A stretch of DNA of 64,000 nucleotides from Methanobrevibacter thaueri (GCF_015062905.1 NZ_SUTK01000004.1:16200-80199), one strand, 5' to 3'. Positions 43,154-51,666 are shown, counted from the first letter of the stretch. Notes: a model not told the origin generated them from the sequence alone. Numbers and translations: made by a program.

Positions 43154-43607
43154 TTAAACCACCTTGATTTAAAATTTCTAACATGAATGGAGGCAATTTT
43201 TTAAATGTAATTTTTTCGCCATTGGAAGCGGTAATGGTTCCTTCGTCCATATCCACTTCGATTTCATCTCCATCTTCTATTATTTCTGTAATTCCGGGAG
43301 CTTCAAGAAGAGGAACTCCAACATTTGTAGCATTTCTATAAAAGATCCTGGCGAATGATTCCGCAATCACGGCTGACACGCCAACGCCTTTAAGTGCAAT
43401 CGGGGCATGCTCTCTTGAAGAGCCGCATCCGAAATTTGTTCCCGCTACGATAAAGTCTCCTTTTTTACATTTCTTATTGAAGTCAGCATCAAGTCCTTCC
43501 ATACAATGCTGTGATAATCTTTCTTCATCAGTATAAATCAGATATCTTCCAGGAACTATAATGTCTGTGTCAATATCATTTCCAAATTTCCAAGCTGTTC
43601 CTTTCAT
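43128..43607 (-). CDS. hacB: homoaconitase / isopropylmalate isomerase small subunit
   Basis: The 159-residue small subunit of an aconitase-type hydro-lyase. After the FGNDIDTDIIVPGRYLIY opening come ERLSQHCMEGLDADF and NFGCGSSREHAPIALKGVGVSAVIAESFARIFYRNA. The specificity loop after GRY reads LIYT rather than LRT, the form linked to homoaconitase (HACN) in methanogens. That favours isomerisation of homocitrate-series acids for coenzyme B. Start ATG 43607 follows GGAGTGAT and replaces a longer reading. It overlaps hacA's end region by its ribosome site. Confidence 0.88.
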   Translation of the reverse strand: MKGTAWKFGNDIDTDIIVPGRYLIYTDEERLSQHCMEGLDADFNKKCKKGDFIVAGTNFGCGSSREHAPIALKGVGVSAVIAESFARIFYRNATNVGVPLLEAPGITEIIEDGDEIEVDMDEGTITASNGEKITFKKLPPFMLEILNQGGLIEYLKNKR

Positions 43608-43611
43608 ATAA

Positions 43612-44856
43612 TCACTCCGGCGCAACGATTCTTCCTTCAATTGCTGAAGCGGCAGCAACAGCGGCGGAAGATAAATAAACTTTTCCATCAGGACTTCCCT
43701 GTCTTCCCTTAAAGTTTCTGTTGGATGTGGAAAGACTTACCTCATCAGGTCCTATGATTCCAGTATGGCCTCCAAGACAAGGGCCACAGCATGGAGCTGA
43801 CACAAGTGCTCCGGCATCAACGAATATTTTAATCAGTCCTTCGTCCAATGCTTTTGAGTAAACTTCTTTTGATGCAGGTATGACCAGCATTCTAGTGCCA
43901 TTGGCTATTTTATTGCCTTTTAAAATCTTTGCGGCATCACGTAAGTCACTGATTCTACCGTTGGTACAAGAACCTAAAAATACCTGGTCAATTTCTACAT
44001 CCACCTCGCCAATCGGCTTCACGTTATCAACGTTGTGAGGACAGGCAATTTGAGGTTCCAAATCATTAACATCAACATCTATTACATTAAGTGAAGAGGA
44101 GTCCAAATCAGTTTTGAACACTTTATAAGGCTTATTGGAACGTTTTTCGACATAAGCGATAGTTTTTTCATCAGGTTCTACCAAACCGGTTTTTCCACCC
44201 ATCTCAATCGCCATATTGCATAAAACCATTCTGTCTGAAACGGTCATATCCGCAATGGTATCTCCTGCAAATTCACAGGCTTTGTAGGTGGAACCATCGG
44301 CACCCATCATTCCAATAATGTGTAAAATCACATCTTTTGCATAAACATTGTCTTTTAACTTACCAGTAATGTTAAATCTGTTTGTTTCAGGCACTTTAAA
44401 CCATAGGTTGCCTTCAGCAAACACCATTGCCATGTCAGTTGAACCAATTCCAGTTGAAAATGCGCCCAATGCGCCATGAGTACAGGTATGTGAATCGGCA
44501 CCTACAATAACGTCTCCAGGCACTACATGGCCTTTTTCAGGTAATATCTGATGACAGACGCCTGCATTAACATCATAAAAATTCTCAATACCCTGCTCTT
44601 TTACAAATCTTCTCATTAATATATGGTTATTAGCTGAGTCAATGGAGTCAGCCGGAACCTGGTGATCAAATGGTATAACAATTTTTGACGGATTCCAAAC
44701 CTTCTCTGCTCCAATTTTTTCAAAAGACTGTACTGAAAGAGGCCCGGTCAAATCATGAGTCATTGCTATATCAATATTTGCGATAATAATATCTCCGGCT
44801 TCCACACTTTCTTTTCCGGAAGCTCTAGCTAATATTTTTTCGGACATTGTTGGCAT
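43612..44856 (-). CDS. hacA: homoaconitase / isopropylmalate isomerase large subunit
   Basis: A 414-residue [4Fe-4S] aconitase-family large subunit with cluster cysteines visible as GSCTNGR near residue 293 and APCCGPCLGG near 353. Also seen are the ADSHTCTHGALGAFSTGIGSTD motif near 119 and the RNFKGRQGSP segment near 383. Paired with hacB, it would hydrate and rearrange homocitrate-series acids in coenzyme B synthesis or isopropylmalate in leucine synthesis. Start MPTM is supported by GAGAGGT. It is the first gene of the minus-strand operon, with a TATA-like element about 50 bases before the ATG. Confidence 0.9.
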   Translation of the reverse strand: MPTMSEKILARASGKESVEAGDIIIANIDIAMTHDLTGPLSVQSFEKIGAEKVWNPSKIVIPFDHQVPADSIDSANNHILMRRFVKEQGIENFYDVNAGVCHQILPEKGHVVPGDVIVGADSHTCTHGALGAFSTGIGSTDMAMVFAEGNLWFKVPETNRFNITGKLKDNVYAKDVILHIIGMMGADGSTYKACEFAGDTIADMTVSDRMVLCNMAIEMGGKTGLVEPDEKTIAYVEKRSNKPYKVFKTDLDSSSLNVIDVDVNDLEPQIACPHNVDNVKPIGEVDVEIDQVFLGSCTNGRISDLRDAAKILKGNKIANGTRMLVIPASKEVYSKALDEGLIKIFVDAGALVSAPCCGPCLGGHTGIIGPDEVSLSTSNRNFKGRQGSPDGKVYLSSAAVAAASAIEGRIVAPE

Positions 44857-44951
44857 ATTTTAAACCTCTCACTAATGATAAATGTTTTTGTTTTACAAGA
44901 TATATAAACTCTTTTTAATGTTTATATATAATGTATAACAAAATATAAATC

Positions 44952-46163
44952 ATGAGCAACTCATTTTTTAAAAGATTCAAAAAAGAAGAAGAACCTCAAA
45001 TAATTGAGGAAGAAACTCCTGTTTGGGAAGATAGGATTTTTTGGGTTTCAACATTGCAAAAAATAGCATTTCCTGTCCTGAATAATTTGTCAAAAGGGTC
45101 ACTTAGAAAAACAATGCCTTTTGAATCAAACACTACTGAAGGACAAAAATTTGCATATCTTGAAGCTTTTGCTCGAGTTTTCAATGGAATCGCTCCTTGG
45201 TTGGAATTAGGAGCAGATACTTCTGATGAAGGTAAAATTCGTGATAAATATATTAATTTAACCATTCAATGTATTAGAAATGCCGTTAATACCAACAGCA
45301 ATGATTATATTTTTGTTGTGGAACCTAAACAATCTTTAGTTGATGTTGCTTTATTTGCTCAAGGATTACTCAGAGCCAAAAATCAAATTTGGCTAAATTT
45401 ACCAATGGATGTTCAAGCTAGAATAATTCGCGAACTTAAGAATACAAGAATTATAGCCCCTTATGAAAATCATTGGCTATTATTTACCTCAATGATTGAA
45501 GCGGCACTTTTAGAATTCACAGGCGAATGTGATATGGAAAGATTAACATATGCCATTTCCAAATTCAGGGATGAATTCTATATTGGGGATGCAATTTACT
45601 CTAATGGTGCAGAATTTGAAGCAGATTACTTTAACAGTTTGGTTATTCATCCTATGCTCAATGATATATTGCGTGTAATGAGAAAATACGGTCTTAGAGA
45701 TGGCGAATTTTTAGATGTGCAATTAATGAGATCATCCAGGTTAGCTTCTCAGCTTGAAAGAGTCATTTCTCCTGAGGGAACCTATCCGCTTTTAGGTAAA
45801 GCCCTATCATATCGATGTGGTGTTTTCCATTTGCTTTCACAGGCTGCCTTATTAAAGGTCTTGCCAAGAAATATTTCTCCGGCACAAGTCAGAAGTGCAC
45901 TTACAAAAGTTATTAAAATGCAATTTGAAGGCAATCAAAACTTTAACTCTGAAGGATGGTTAATTTGCGGATTAAACGCATCACAAATGGAAATCTGTGA
46001 AGACGATATTAATACAGGCAGTCTTTATGCATGCTGTACAGTATTCTTGGCTTTAGGTTTGAAACCTGAGGATGTGTTTTGGGAATCCCCATCTGAAGAA
46101 TGGAGTAGTCAAAAAGCATGGAATGGCCATCAAATACAATCAGACCAATCAATCAATTTTTAA
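44952..46163 (+). CDS. DUF2264 protein, probable transferred carbohydrate-associated gene
   Basis: A 403-residue soluble protein with no signal peptide. The family DUF2264 has an alpha/alpha-barrel like pattern (LEAFARVFNGIAPWLEL, ISKFRDEFYIGDAIYSNG, SYRCGVFHLLSQAAL) and is common in gut bacteria, where it sits with polysaccharide-degrading genes. Function is not established. The mRNA looks leaderless: TTTATATATA at 44921-44930 lies about 26 bases before the ATG and no ribosome site is seen. The stop overlaps the convergent wecC stop. It is among surface-glycan genes, consistent with a sugar-related role. Confidence 0.82.
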   Translation: MSNSFFKRFKKEEEPQIIEEETPVWEDRIFWVSTLQKIAFPVLNNLSKGSLRKTMPFESNTTEGQKFAYLEAFARVFNGIAPWLELGADTSDEGKIRDKYINLTIQCIRNAVNTNSNDYIFVVEPKQSLVDVALFAQGLLRAKNQIWLNLPMDVQARIIRELKNTRIIAPYENHWLLFTSMIEAALLEFTGECDMERLTYAISKFRDEFYIGDAIYSNGAEFEADYFNSLVIHPMLNDILRVMRKYGLRDGEFLDVQLMRSSRLASQLERVISPEGTYPLLGKALSYRCGVFHLLSQAALLKVLPRNISPAQVRSALTKVIKMQFEGNQNFNSEGWLICGLNASQMEICEDDINTGSLYACCTVFLALGLKPEDVFWESPSEEWSSQKAWNGHQIQSDQSINF

Positions 46164-47398
46164 TTCAATTCGTATAAGTTCCCGTAATTATATAATTTAA
46201 TTTCGTTTGGAACTTCTTTTATTATATTTTTTGTATCAAATATTATCGGATTAACCATGCTTTTGGATATCAAGTCATAATCCATGTTCTTGAATTCGTT
46301 ATGGTCGCATAATACTAAAATAAGATTGGCGTCTTTTGTCGCTTCATCCAAACTGACAAAATCAGGATTTTCAATGTGAGGGTCGTGAATAGCTATTTCA
46401 TAATTGGCGCTTAATTTTGCAATTATTTCATAAGCTGGGCTTTCCCTGTCGTCTCCGGTATTTCCTTTATATGAAACACCCAATACGGCTATCTTGCCAT
46501 CTGGAATAATCTTTTTAACGTTTTCAACGACAAAGTCAGGCATGGAGTTATTTGTATCACGTGCCAGTTTAATGATTTTTGCCTGTTCAGGCGCTTTAGC
46601 ATAGATAAAGTAAGGATCTATTGCAAGGCAATGTCCTCCGACACCAGGGCCAGGTGAGTGCAGGTTAACCCTTGGATGTTTATTGGCCATTTCAATAACG
46701 TCAAGTGCATTCACACCAATTTCAGCACATATTTTAGCAAGCTCGTTTGCAAGAGCAATGTTAACGTCTCTGAAAGTGTTTTCCATACATTTTGAAAGTT
46801 CTGCGGTTTTTGCCTCTGTAAGCATCAAGTCCCCTTCAACAAATTGCCCGTAAACTTCACTGGCCTTTTTGGCACATTCCGGTGTAACTCCACCAATTAT
46901 GCGGTCATTGTGTATCAACTCATCAATGATCTTTCCGGGAAGCACCCTTTCAGGGCAATGTGCAAGGAATAAGTCTTCACCAATTGTAAAGCCGGCCTTT
47001 TCGAAAATCGGTTTTATTGTCTCGTCTGTTGACATAGGGGCAATTGTGGATTCGATAATGACCGTATTTCCCTTTTCAATATAAGGCAGGATTGATTCGC
47101 ATGCTGTTATGACATAGCTCAAATCACAGCTATAGTTTTCAACGATGTATGGTGTTGGCACGGTAATTATGAAAGCGTCGGCTTTTTCGGGAGTTAGGCT
47201 TGCTTTGTATACTTTCAATTCAACAGCTTTTTTGATAATGTCAGATATTCCTGGCTCTTCGATATGGATAATCCCTTTATTCAGGTTTTTTATCATTTCT
47301 TCTGATATGTCGACACCTACCACTTCGCAGTGGTTACGAGCGAATAACGCTGCTGTTGGTAATCCAATGTAGCCTTGACCAATAATACATACTTTCAT
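46160..47398 (-). CDS. wecC: UDP-N-acetyl-D-mannosamine dehydrogenase
   Basis: A 412-residue UDP-sugar 6-dehydrogenase that oxidises UDP-ManNAc (or a related UDP-HexNAc) to the uronic acid used in surface polymers. It has the N-terminal NAD motif (IGQGYIGLPTAA), ERVLPGKIIDELIHNDRI, the catalytic-cysteine region GPGVGGHCLAIDPYF near residue 255, and GVSYKGNTGDDRESP. The wecB epimerase is not adjacent. It diverges from rfbD through a TATA-containing 75-base gap, so these glycan genes share a bidirectional promoter. Confidence 0.9.
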   Translation of the reverse strand: MKVCIIGQGYIGLPTAALFARNHCEVVGVDISEEMIKNLNKGIIHIEEPGISDIIKKAVELKVYKASLTPEKADAFIITVPTPYIVENYSCDLSYVITACESILPYIEKGNTVIIESTIAPMSTDETIKPIFEKAGFTIGEDLFLAHCPERVLPGKIIDELIHNDRIIGGVTPECAKKASEVYGQFVEGDLMLTEAKTAELSKCMENTFRDVNIALANELAKICAEIGVNALDVIEMANKHPRVNLHSPGPGVGGHCLAIDPYFIYAKAPEQAKIIKLARDTNNSMPDFVVENVKKIIPDGKIAVLGVSYKGNTGDDRESPAYEIIAKLSANYEIAIHDPHIENPDFVSLDEATKDANLILVLCDHNEFKNMDYDLISKSMVNPIIFDTKNIIKEVPNEIKLYNYGNLYELN

Positions 47399-47473
47399 AA
47401 TTCCAACTCCATTATTAATTAAATATTACTTCAAACATATATAAAAACTAATATTAAAGTTTTAAGTGATAAT

Positions 47474-48310
47474 ATGAAAATTCTAATTACCGGTTCTAAT
47501 GGAATGTTGGGTCATGATTTAATCAAAGCTTTAGAAAATCATGAGTTAATTTTAACAAATTCCAAAACATTGGACATTACAGATGAAAATCATACAATCG
47601 AATTTATTTGCGATGCAAAACCGGACATCGTTATCAACTCTGCGGCCTATACCGATGTCGACGGCTGCGAGGAAAACCCTGACCTTGCATATGCCGTTAA
47701 TGGCAGGGGCGTTCGAAATTTGGCGCTGGCTTGCAGGCAAGTCGATTGTCCTCTTGTCCACATAAGCACTGATTATGTCTTTGATGGTAGTGCAGCCGAA
47801 CCTATTGTCGAAGATGGGGAAATTGGTCCAATCAGCATTTATGGCAAGAGCAAGCTCGAAGGCGAACTGGCCATACAGGAAATATTAGACAAATATTTCA
47901 TTATAAGGACTGCATGGCTTTATGGAATCAACGGTAAGAATTTTCCAAAGACAATGCTTGAATTGGCTAAAGAGCATTCTGAAATCACTGTTGTCTATGA
48001 TGAGGTAGGAACACCGACATACACTCCGGATCTGGCTTTCGGCATTTCCGAGTTAATAGAAACCGATTATTATGGAATATACCATCTCACCAATTCCGGC
48101 AGCTGTTCCTGGTGTGAGTTTGCAAGATATATTTTTGAGGTTGCAGGCAAGGACATCAATGTAGTTCCGGTTACAGCATCCGAGTTTGCAAGGCCTGCTC
48201 CAAGGCCAAGTTATTCTGTTTTGGAAAATAGGAATTGGGTGGAAAAAGGATTCAAGCCACTTAGAAGTTATAAAGAAGCAATTAAGGAATACATTGAGTT
48301 GATTATATGA
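47474..48310 (+). CDS. rfbD: dTDP-4-dehydrorhamnose reductase
   Basis: Last step of dTDP-L-rhamnose synthesis. The 278-residue short-chain dehydrogenase has the N-terminal GSNGMLGHDLIKAL NAD motif, AAYTDVDGCE, the HISTDYVFDGS segment, SIYGKSKLEGE (YxxxK) and IIRTAWLYG. It overlaps the barnase gene by four bases (ATGA), so the two are translationally coupled. The rest of the pathway (rfbA, C, B) lies beyond the barnase/barstar pair. Confidence 0.95.
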   Translation: MKILITGSNGMLGHDLIKALENHELILTNSKTLDITDENHTIEFICDAKPDIVINSAAYTDVDGCEENPDLAYAVNGRGVRNLALACRQVDCPLVHISTDYVFDGSAAEPIVEDGEIGPISIYGKSKLEGELAIQEILDKYFIIRTAWLYGINGKNFPKTMLELAKEHSEITVVYDEVGTPTYTPDLAFGISELIETDYYGIYHLTNSGSCSWCEFARYIFEVAGKDINVVPVTASEFARPAPRPSYSVLENRNWVEKGFKPLRSYKEAIKEYIELII

Positions 48311-48759
48311 ATAAAAAGTTATTTTTGTTAATAGCATTAATCATCGCTTTTGTCAGCATTTCCGCCGTCAGTGCAGGATTTCTTGATTTCCTAAATTTCG
48401 GGGATGACAAGACAAGCGATGTCAATGTTGTTGAAGATGGGGAGTACTGTACAGTTGACGAGGTTTCAGCATACATTAAGGAGTTTCATAAGCTTCCAAG
48501 CAACTATATAACTAAAAAGGAAGCCCAAAGCCTTGGCTGGCATGGGGGACCCCTTAAGAAATATGCTCCTGGAAAAAGCATAGGCGGAGACAGATTCACC
48601 AACAGGCAGCATGTGCTTCCGGACAGTGATTCCAAATACATAGAATGCGATATTAATGCAAACGGAACACAGCGTGGTGCTGAAAGGATTGTATACAATA
48701 CAGGAGACTATAAGGTTTATTACACTGATGACCACTACAATACATTCAAAGAGGTTTAA
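48307..48759 (+). CDS. secreted barnase-type ribonuclease
   Basis: A 150-residue precursor. Residues 1-23 form a signal peptide ending VSAG, so the enzyme is exported. From about residue 45 the sequence follows barnase closely: EFHKLPSNYITKKEAQSLGW, PGKSIGGDRFTNR, ECDINANG, AERIVYNTGDYKVYYT, DDHYNTF. The catalytic residues all have counterparts: K70 (barnase K27), R100 (R59), E113 (E73), R123 (R83), R127 (R87) and H143 (H102). It should cleave RNA after guanosine and is probably a toxin or scavenging nuclease outside the cell. A barstar gene follows at once. Confidence 0.93.
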   Translation: MNKKLFLLIALIIAFVSISAVSAGFLDFLNFGDDKTSDVNVVEDGEYCTVDEVSAYIKEFHKLPSNYITKKEAQSLGWHGGPLKKYAPGKSIGGDRFTNRQHVLPDSDSKYIECDINANGTQRGAERIVYNTGDYKVYYTDDHYNTFKEV

Positions 48760-48760
48760 A

Positions 48761-48991
48761 ATGCAACTGGACGGTAACTTGATTAAAATTGAAGGGCATG
48801 ATTACTTAAAGGAAGCTTTAGATTTGCCAGATTACTATGGAAAGAATCTTGATGCCTTATACGATTGCTTATGTGAGATGGAATGTGAGATTGAACTGGT
48901 CAATGCCGGTGAAGTTGATGGGGATATCATCGATACTTTTCAGGATGCGGCAGATGAAAATCAGTTTTTAACCTTTAAAATCACTTATTAA
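48761..48991 (+). CDS. barstar-type ribonuclease inhibitor
   Basis: A 76-residue cytoplasmic protein beginning one base after the barnase stop, with GAGGT as ribosome site inside the end of that gene. It follows barstar: IEGHDYLKEALDLPDYYGKNLDALYDCL, with D31 and D35 matching the barstar residues D35 and D39 that block the barnase active site (W38 is Tyr here). It is slightly shorter at the C-terminus than the 90-residue Bacillus form. Tight coupling to the nuclease gene means immunity is made with the toxin. Confidence 0.92.
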   Translation: MQLDGNLIKIEGHDYLKEALDLPDYYGKNLDALYDCLCEMECEIELVNAGEVDGDIIDTFQDAADENQFLTFKITY

Positions 48992-49060
48992 TATTTACTG
49001 TATTTCTGCAAAACGTAGCAATTGAAATCATATAATCTGTATAGATAAAAATGATAATAC

Positions 49061-49090
49061 AACAGGGAATCTAATTTTCCTTGTTTTTTC
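49061..49090 (+). terminator. terminator after barnase/barstar
   Basis: AACAGGGAA (49061-49069) and the TTTTCCTTGTT stretch (49075-49085) form an imperfect stem directly followed by TTTTTT. It lies about 70 bases after the barstar stop. It splits rfbD/barnase/barstar from rfbA, which has its own leader of about 100 bases. Confidence 0.55.
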
Positions 49091-49195
49091 TTATTTTGAT
49101 ATTTAATTTTCATGGTGTAATAGTACTTATTTATAGCATGTTTAATAGAATTATAAACTGATAATATTATTAACTAATAACTTGGAGAGAGTTTC

Positions 49196-50062
49196 ATGAA
49201 AGGTATAGTGCTTGCAGGTGGTTCCGGAACTCGCCTATATCCAATTACAAAGGCCGTTTCTAAACAATTGTTGCCACTTTATGATAAACCAATGATTTAT
49301 TATCCTATTTCAGTATTGATGCTGGCGGGAATTAAGGAAATATTGATTATCTCCACTCCTAGAGATTTACCAATGTATAAGGATTTGCTAGGCGACGGAT
49401 CCAGTCTCGGAATAAAATTCGAATATGCAGTTCAGGAAAATCCTAACGGACTTGCTGAAGCGTTCATCATAGGTGAGGAGTTCATCGGTGATGATAATGT
49501 TGCGCTTATTTTGGGAGACAACATATTCCACGGACACAGGTTCACCGAAATACTTGAAAGGGCAACCTCCCTTGATGAGGGGGCAGTGATATTCGGTTAT
49601 TACACCAACAAACCTGAAGCGTTTGGTGTTGTGGAGTTTGATGATGAATGGAATGTGCTGTCAATAGAAGAAAAGCCTGAAAAGCCAAAATCAAATTATA
49701 TCGTCCCGGGACTGTATTTCTATGACAATGACGTAATAGAAATAGCCAAAAACGTAAAGCCTTCTGACAGGGGCGAGGTCGAAATCACTTCCGTCAATGA
49801 GGAATATTTGAACCGTGGAAAACTCAAGGTTGAGCTTCTGGGAAGGGGAATGGCCTGGCTTGATACAGGAACCCATGAGGGGCTTCTTGAAGCTGCAAAC
49901 TTCATTGAAACAGTTCAAAAAAGGCAAAGCCTTTACATCGCTTGTCTTGAAGAGATTGCATATCTTAAGGGATACATCGATGAGGAGCAACTATTGAAAA
50001 CAGCCGAGGAGCTTAAGAAAACAGATTACGGCGAATATTTATTTAATCTAGCTAAAAGATGA
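49196..50062 (+). CDS. rfbA: glucose-1-phosphate thymidylyltransferase
   Basis: First step of dTDP-rhamnose synthesis, making dTDP-glucose from glucose 1-phosphate and dTTP. The 288-residue protein has the LAGGSGTRLYPITKAVSKQL nucleotide loop, YYPISVLMLAGIKEILIIS, LGDNIFHG, EEKPEKPKSNYIVPGLYFYD and GRGMAWLDTGTHE. GGAGAGAG ribosome site. Its stop overlaps the rfbC start region (ATGA). Confidence 0.96.
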   Translation: MKGIVLAGGSGTRLYPITKAVSKQLLPLYDKPMIYYPISVLMLAGIKEILIISTPRDLPMYKDLLGDGSSLGIKFEYAVQENPNGLAEAFIIGEEFIGDDNVALILGDNIFHGHRFTEILERATSLDEGAVIFGYYTNKPEAFGVVEFDDEWNVLSIEEKPEKPKSNYIVPGLYFYDNDVIEIAKNVKPSDRGEVEITSVNEEYLNRGKLKVELLGRGMAWLDTGTHEGLLEAANFIETVQKRQSLYIACLEEIAYLKGYIDEEQLLKTAEELKKTDYGEYLFNLAKR

Positions 50063-50067
50063 TTATT

Positions 50068-50625
50068 ATGGGAAAATTCAAATTTACAGAAACTGGAATC
50101 AAGGACATGTTTGTCGTTGAGCCTACCGTTTTTGAAGACAATAGAGGATATTTTATGGAAACATTCCAGGAAAACGATTTTAAGGAAGCCGGACACGATT
50201 TGACTTTTGTTCAGGACAATCAATCAAAATCCTCAAAAGGAGTGCTAAGAGGGCTGCATCTGCAGCTGAAATATCCGCAGGGAAAGCTGGTTCGCGTCAT
50301 CAAAGGTGAGGTCTTTGACGTTGGGGTGGACCTTAGGGGCGATTCGCCGACTTATGGAAAATGGTATGGCGAAATATTGTCTGAGGACAATAAGAAGCAA
50401 TTGTACATTCCTCCAAAGTTTGCGCACGGATTTCTGGTATTGTCTGATGAAGCGGAATTCCTTTACAAATGCACAGAATTCTACCATGGCGAGGATGAAA
50501 GCGGAATAAGATGGGACGATGAGGACATTGCCATCGACTGGCCACTCGATGGAATCGATGAGATAATCTTGTCCGATAAGGATAAGGAATGGAAAAGCTT
50601 TAAGGATTCTAAAATCAAATACTGA
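50068..50625 (+). CDS. rfbC: dTDP-4-dehydrorhamnose 3,5-epimerase
   Basis: The 185-residue cupin-fold epimerase acting on dTDP-4-dehydro-6-deoxyglucose. Family motifs: EDNRGYFMETF, SSKGVLRGLHLQ, GEVFDVGVDLRGDSPTYGKW, and PPKFAHGFLVLSD. ATG 50059 overlaps the rfbA stop but has no ribosome site; ATG 50068 (MGKFKF) is the likelier start, with a weak GATGATT. It lies 8 bases from rfbB. Confidence 0.94.
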   Translation: MGKFKFTETGIKDMFVVEPTVFEDNRGYFMETFQENDFKEAGHDLTFVQDNQSKSSKGVLRGLHLQLKYPQGKLVRVIKGEVFDVGVDLRGDSPTYGKWYGEILSEDNKKQLYIPPKFAHGFLVLSDEAEFLYKCTEFYHGEDESGIRWDDEDIAIDWPLDGIDEIILSDKDKEWKSFKDSKIKY

Positions 50626-50633
50626 GTGATATT

Positions 50634-51641
50634 ATGACAAATATTCTAGTTACAGGTGGAGCAGGATTCATTGGAAGCAATTTTGTAAGATATATGGTCA
50701 ATAAATATTCAGATTATCATATCATAAACCTGGATGCTTTAACTTATTGCGGAAACCTTGAAAACCTAAAGGACATTGAAAATAAAGACAATTACAGTTT
50801 TGTTAAAGGAGACATTAGGGATAAGGAGGTTGTTGACGAACTGGTCAAGAAATGTGACTACGTTATCAATTTCGCTGCCGAAAGCCATGTTGACAGAAGC
50901 ATCACAGATCCTGAAATTTTCATCAAATCAAACGTATTGGGCACACAGGTCCTTTTGAATGCGGCCAAGGAATATGGTGTTGAAAAGTATATTCAAATCT
51001 CTACAGATGAAGTTTACGGCACTTTGGGCAAGATAGGATACTTTAGAGAAACTACTCCATTGCAGCCAAACAGCCCTTATTCCGCTTCCAAGGCCGGCGG
51101 AGACCTGATCACAAGGGCATACTTTGAAACCTTTGGGCTGCCGATTAACATTACTCGATGTTCTAACAATTACGGACCTTATCAGTTTCCGGAAAAATTG
51201 ATTCCTTTGATGATTTCAAACACTCTTGAGGACAAGAAATTGCCTGTTTACGGCGATGGGAAAAACATCAGGGACTGGCTGCATGTGCATGACCACTGTA
51301 CAGCTATTGACCTTGTTCTACATGAAGGGGAATTGGGCGAAGTTTACAATATCGGCGGCAACAACGAAAAGGAAAACATATATATTGTAAAGCTAATTCT
51401 TGAAACTTTAGGCAAGGACGAATCATTAATTGAATTTGTAACAGACCGTTTAGGCCATGACAGACGCTATGCTATTGATTCAACTAAAATACAAAACGAA
51501 TTAGGTTGGAGTCCAGAATATACATTTGAAGTCGGCATTAAGGAAACAATCCAATGGTATCTCGACAATCAGGAATGGACAAATCAGGTTAAAAGCGGTC
51601 AATATCAGGAATATTATGAAAAAATGTATGCAAACAGATAG
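50634..51641 (+). CDS. rfbB: dTDP-glucose 4,6-dehydratase
   Basis: The 335-residue short-chain dehydratase of the rhamnose pathway: N-terminal GGAGFIGSNFVRYM NAD motif, FAAESHVDRSI, the STDEVYG segment, PYSASKAGGDLI (Tyr/Lys pair) and TRCSNNYGPYQFPEKLIPL. Last of rfbACB, probably one operon. An ORB-like box follows its stop within a few bases. Confidence 0.96.
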   Translation: MTNILVTGGAGFIGSNFVRYMVNKYSDYHIINLDALTYCGNLENLKDIENKDNYSFVKGDIRDKEVVDELVKKCDYVINFAAESHVDRSITDPEIFIKSNVLGTQVLLNAAKEYGVEKYIQISTDEVYGTLGKIGYFRETTPLQPNSPYSASKAGGDLITRAYFETFGLPINITRCSNNYGPYQFPEKLIPLMISNTLEDKKLPVYGDGKNIRDWLHVHDHCTAIDLVLHEGELGEVYNIGGNNEKENIYIVKLILETLGKDESLIEFVTDRLGHDRRYAIDSTKIQNELGWSPEYTFEVGIKETIQWYLDNQEWTNQVKSGQYQEYYEKMYANR

Positions 51642-51645
51642 TGAA

Positions 51646-51666
51646 TTTACACTTGAAATGCACCTC
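51646..51666 (-). promoter_or_regulatory. ORB-like Orc1/Cdc6 box away from the origin
   Basis: The 21-base segment reading TTTACACTTGAAATGCACC matches the inverted box at 9652-9675 (TTTCACTTGAAATACACCC), including the terminal C-rich string that reads G-rich on the other strand. It stands alone, 42 kb from oriC, just after the rfbB stop. It may bind Cdc6 weakly or be chance; no AT-rich unwinding region of the origin type is beside it. Confidence 0.5.

Noticed and set aside
43128..43688. Longer reading of the hacB protein starting at 43688
   Set aside because: The extra 27 residues overlap hacA in another frame and lack family similarity; ATG 43607 has a strong ribosome site.
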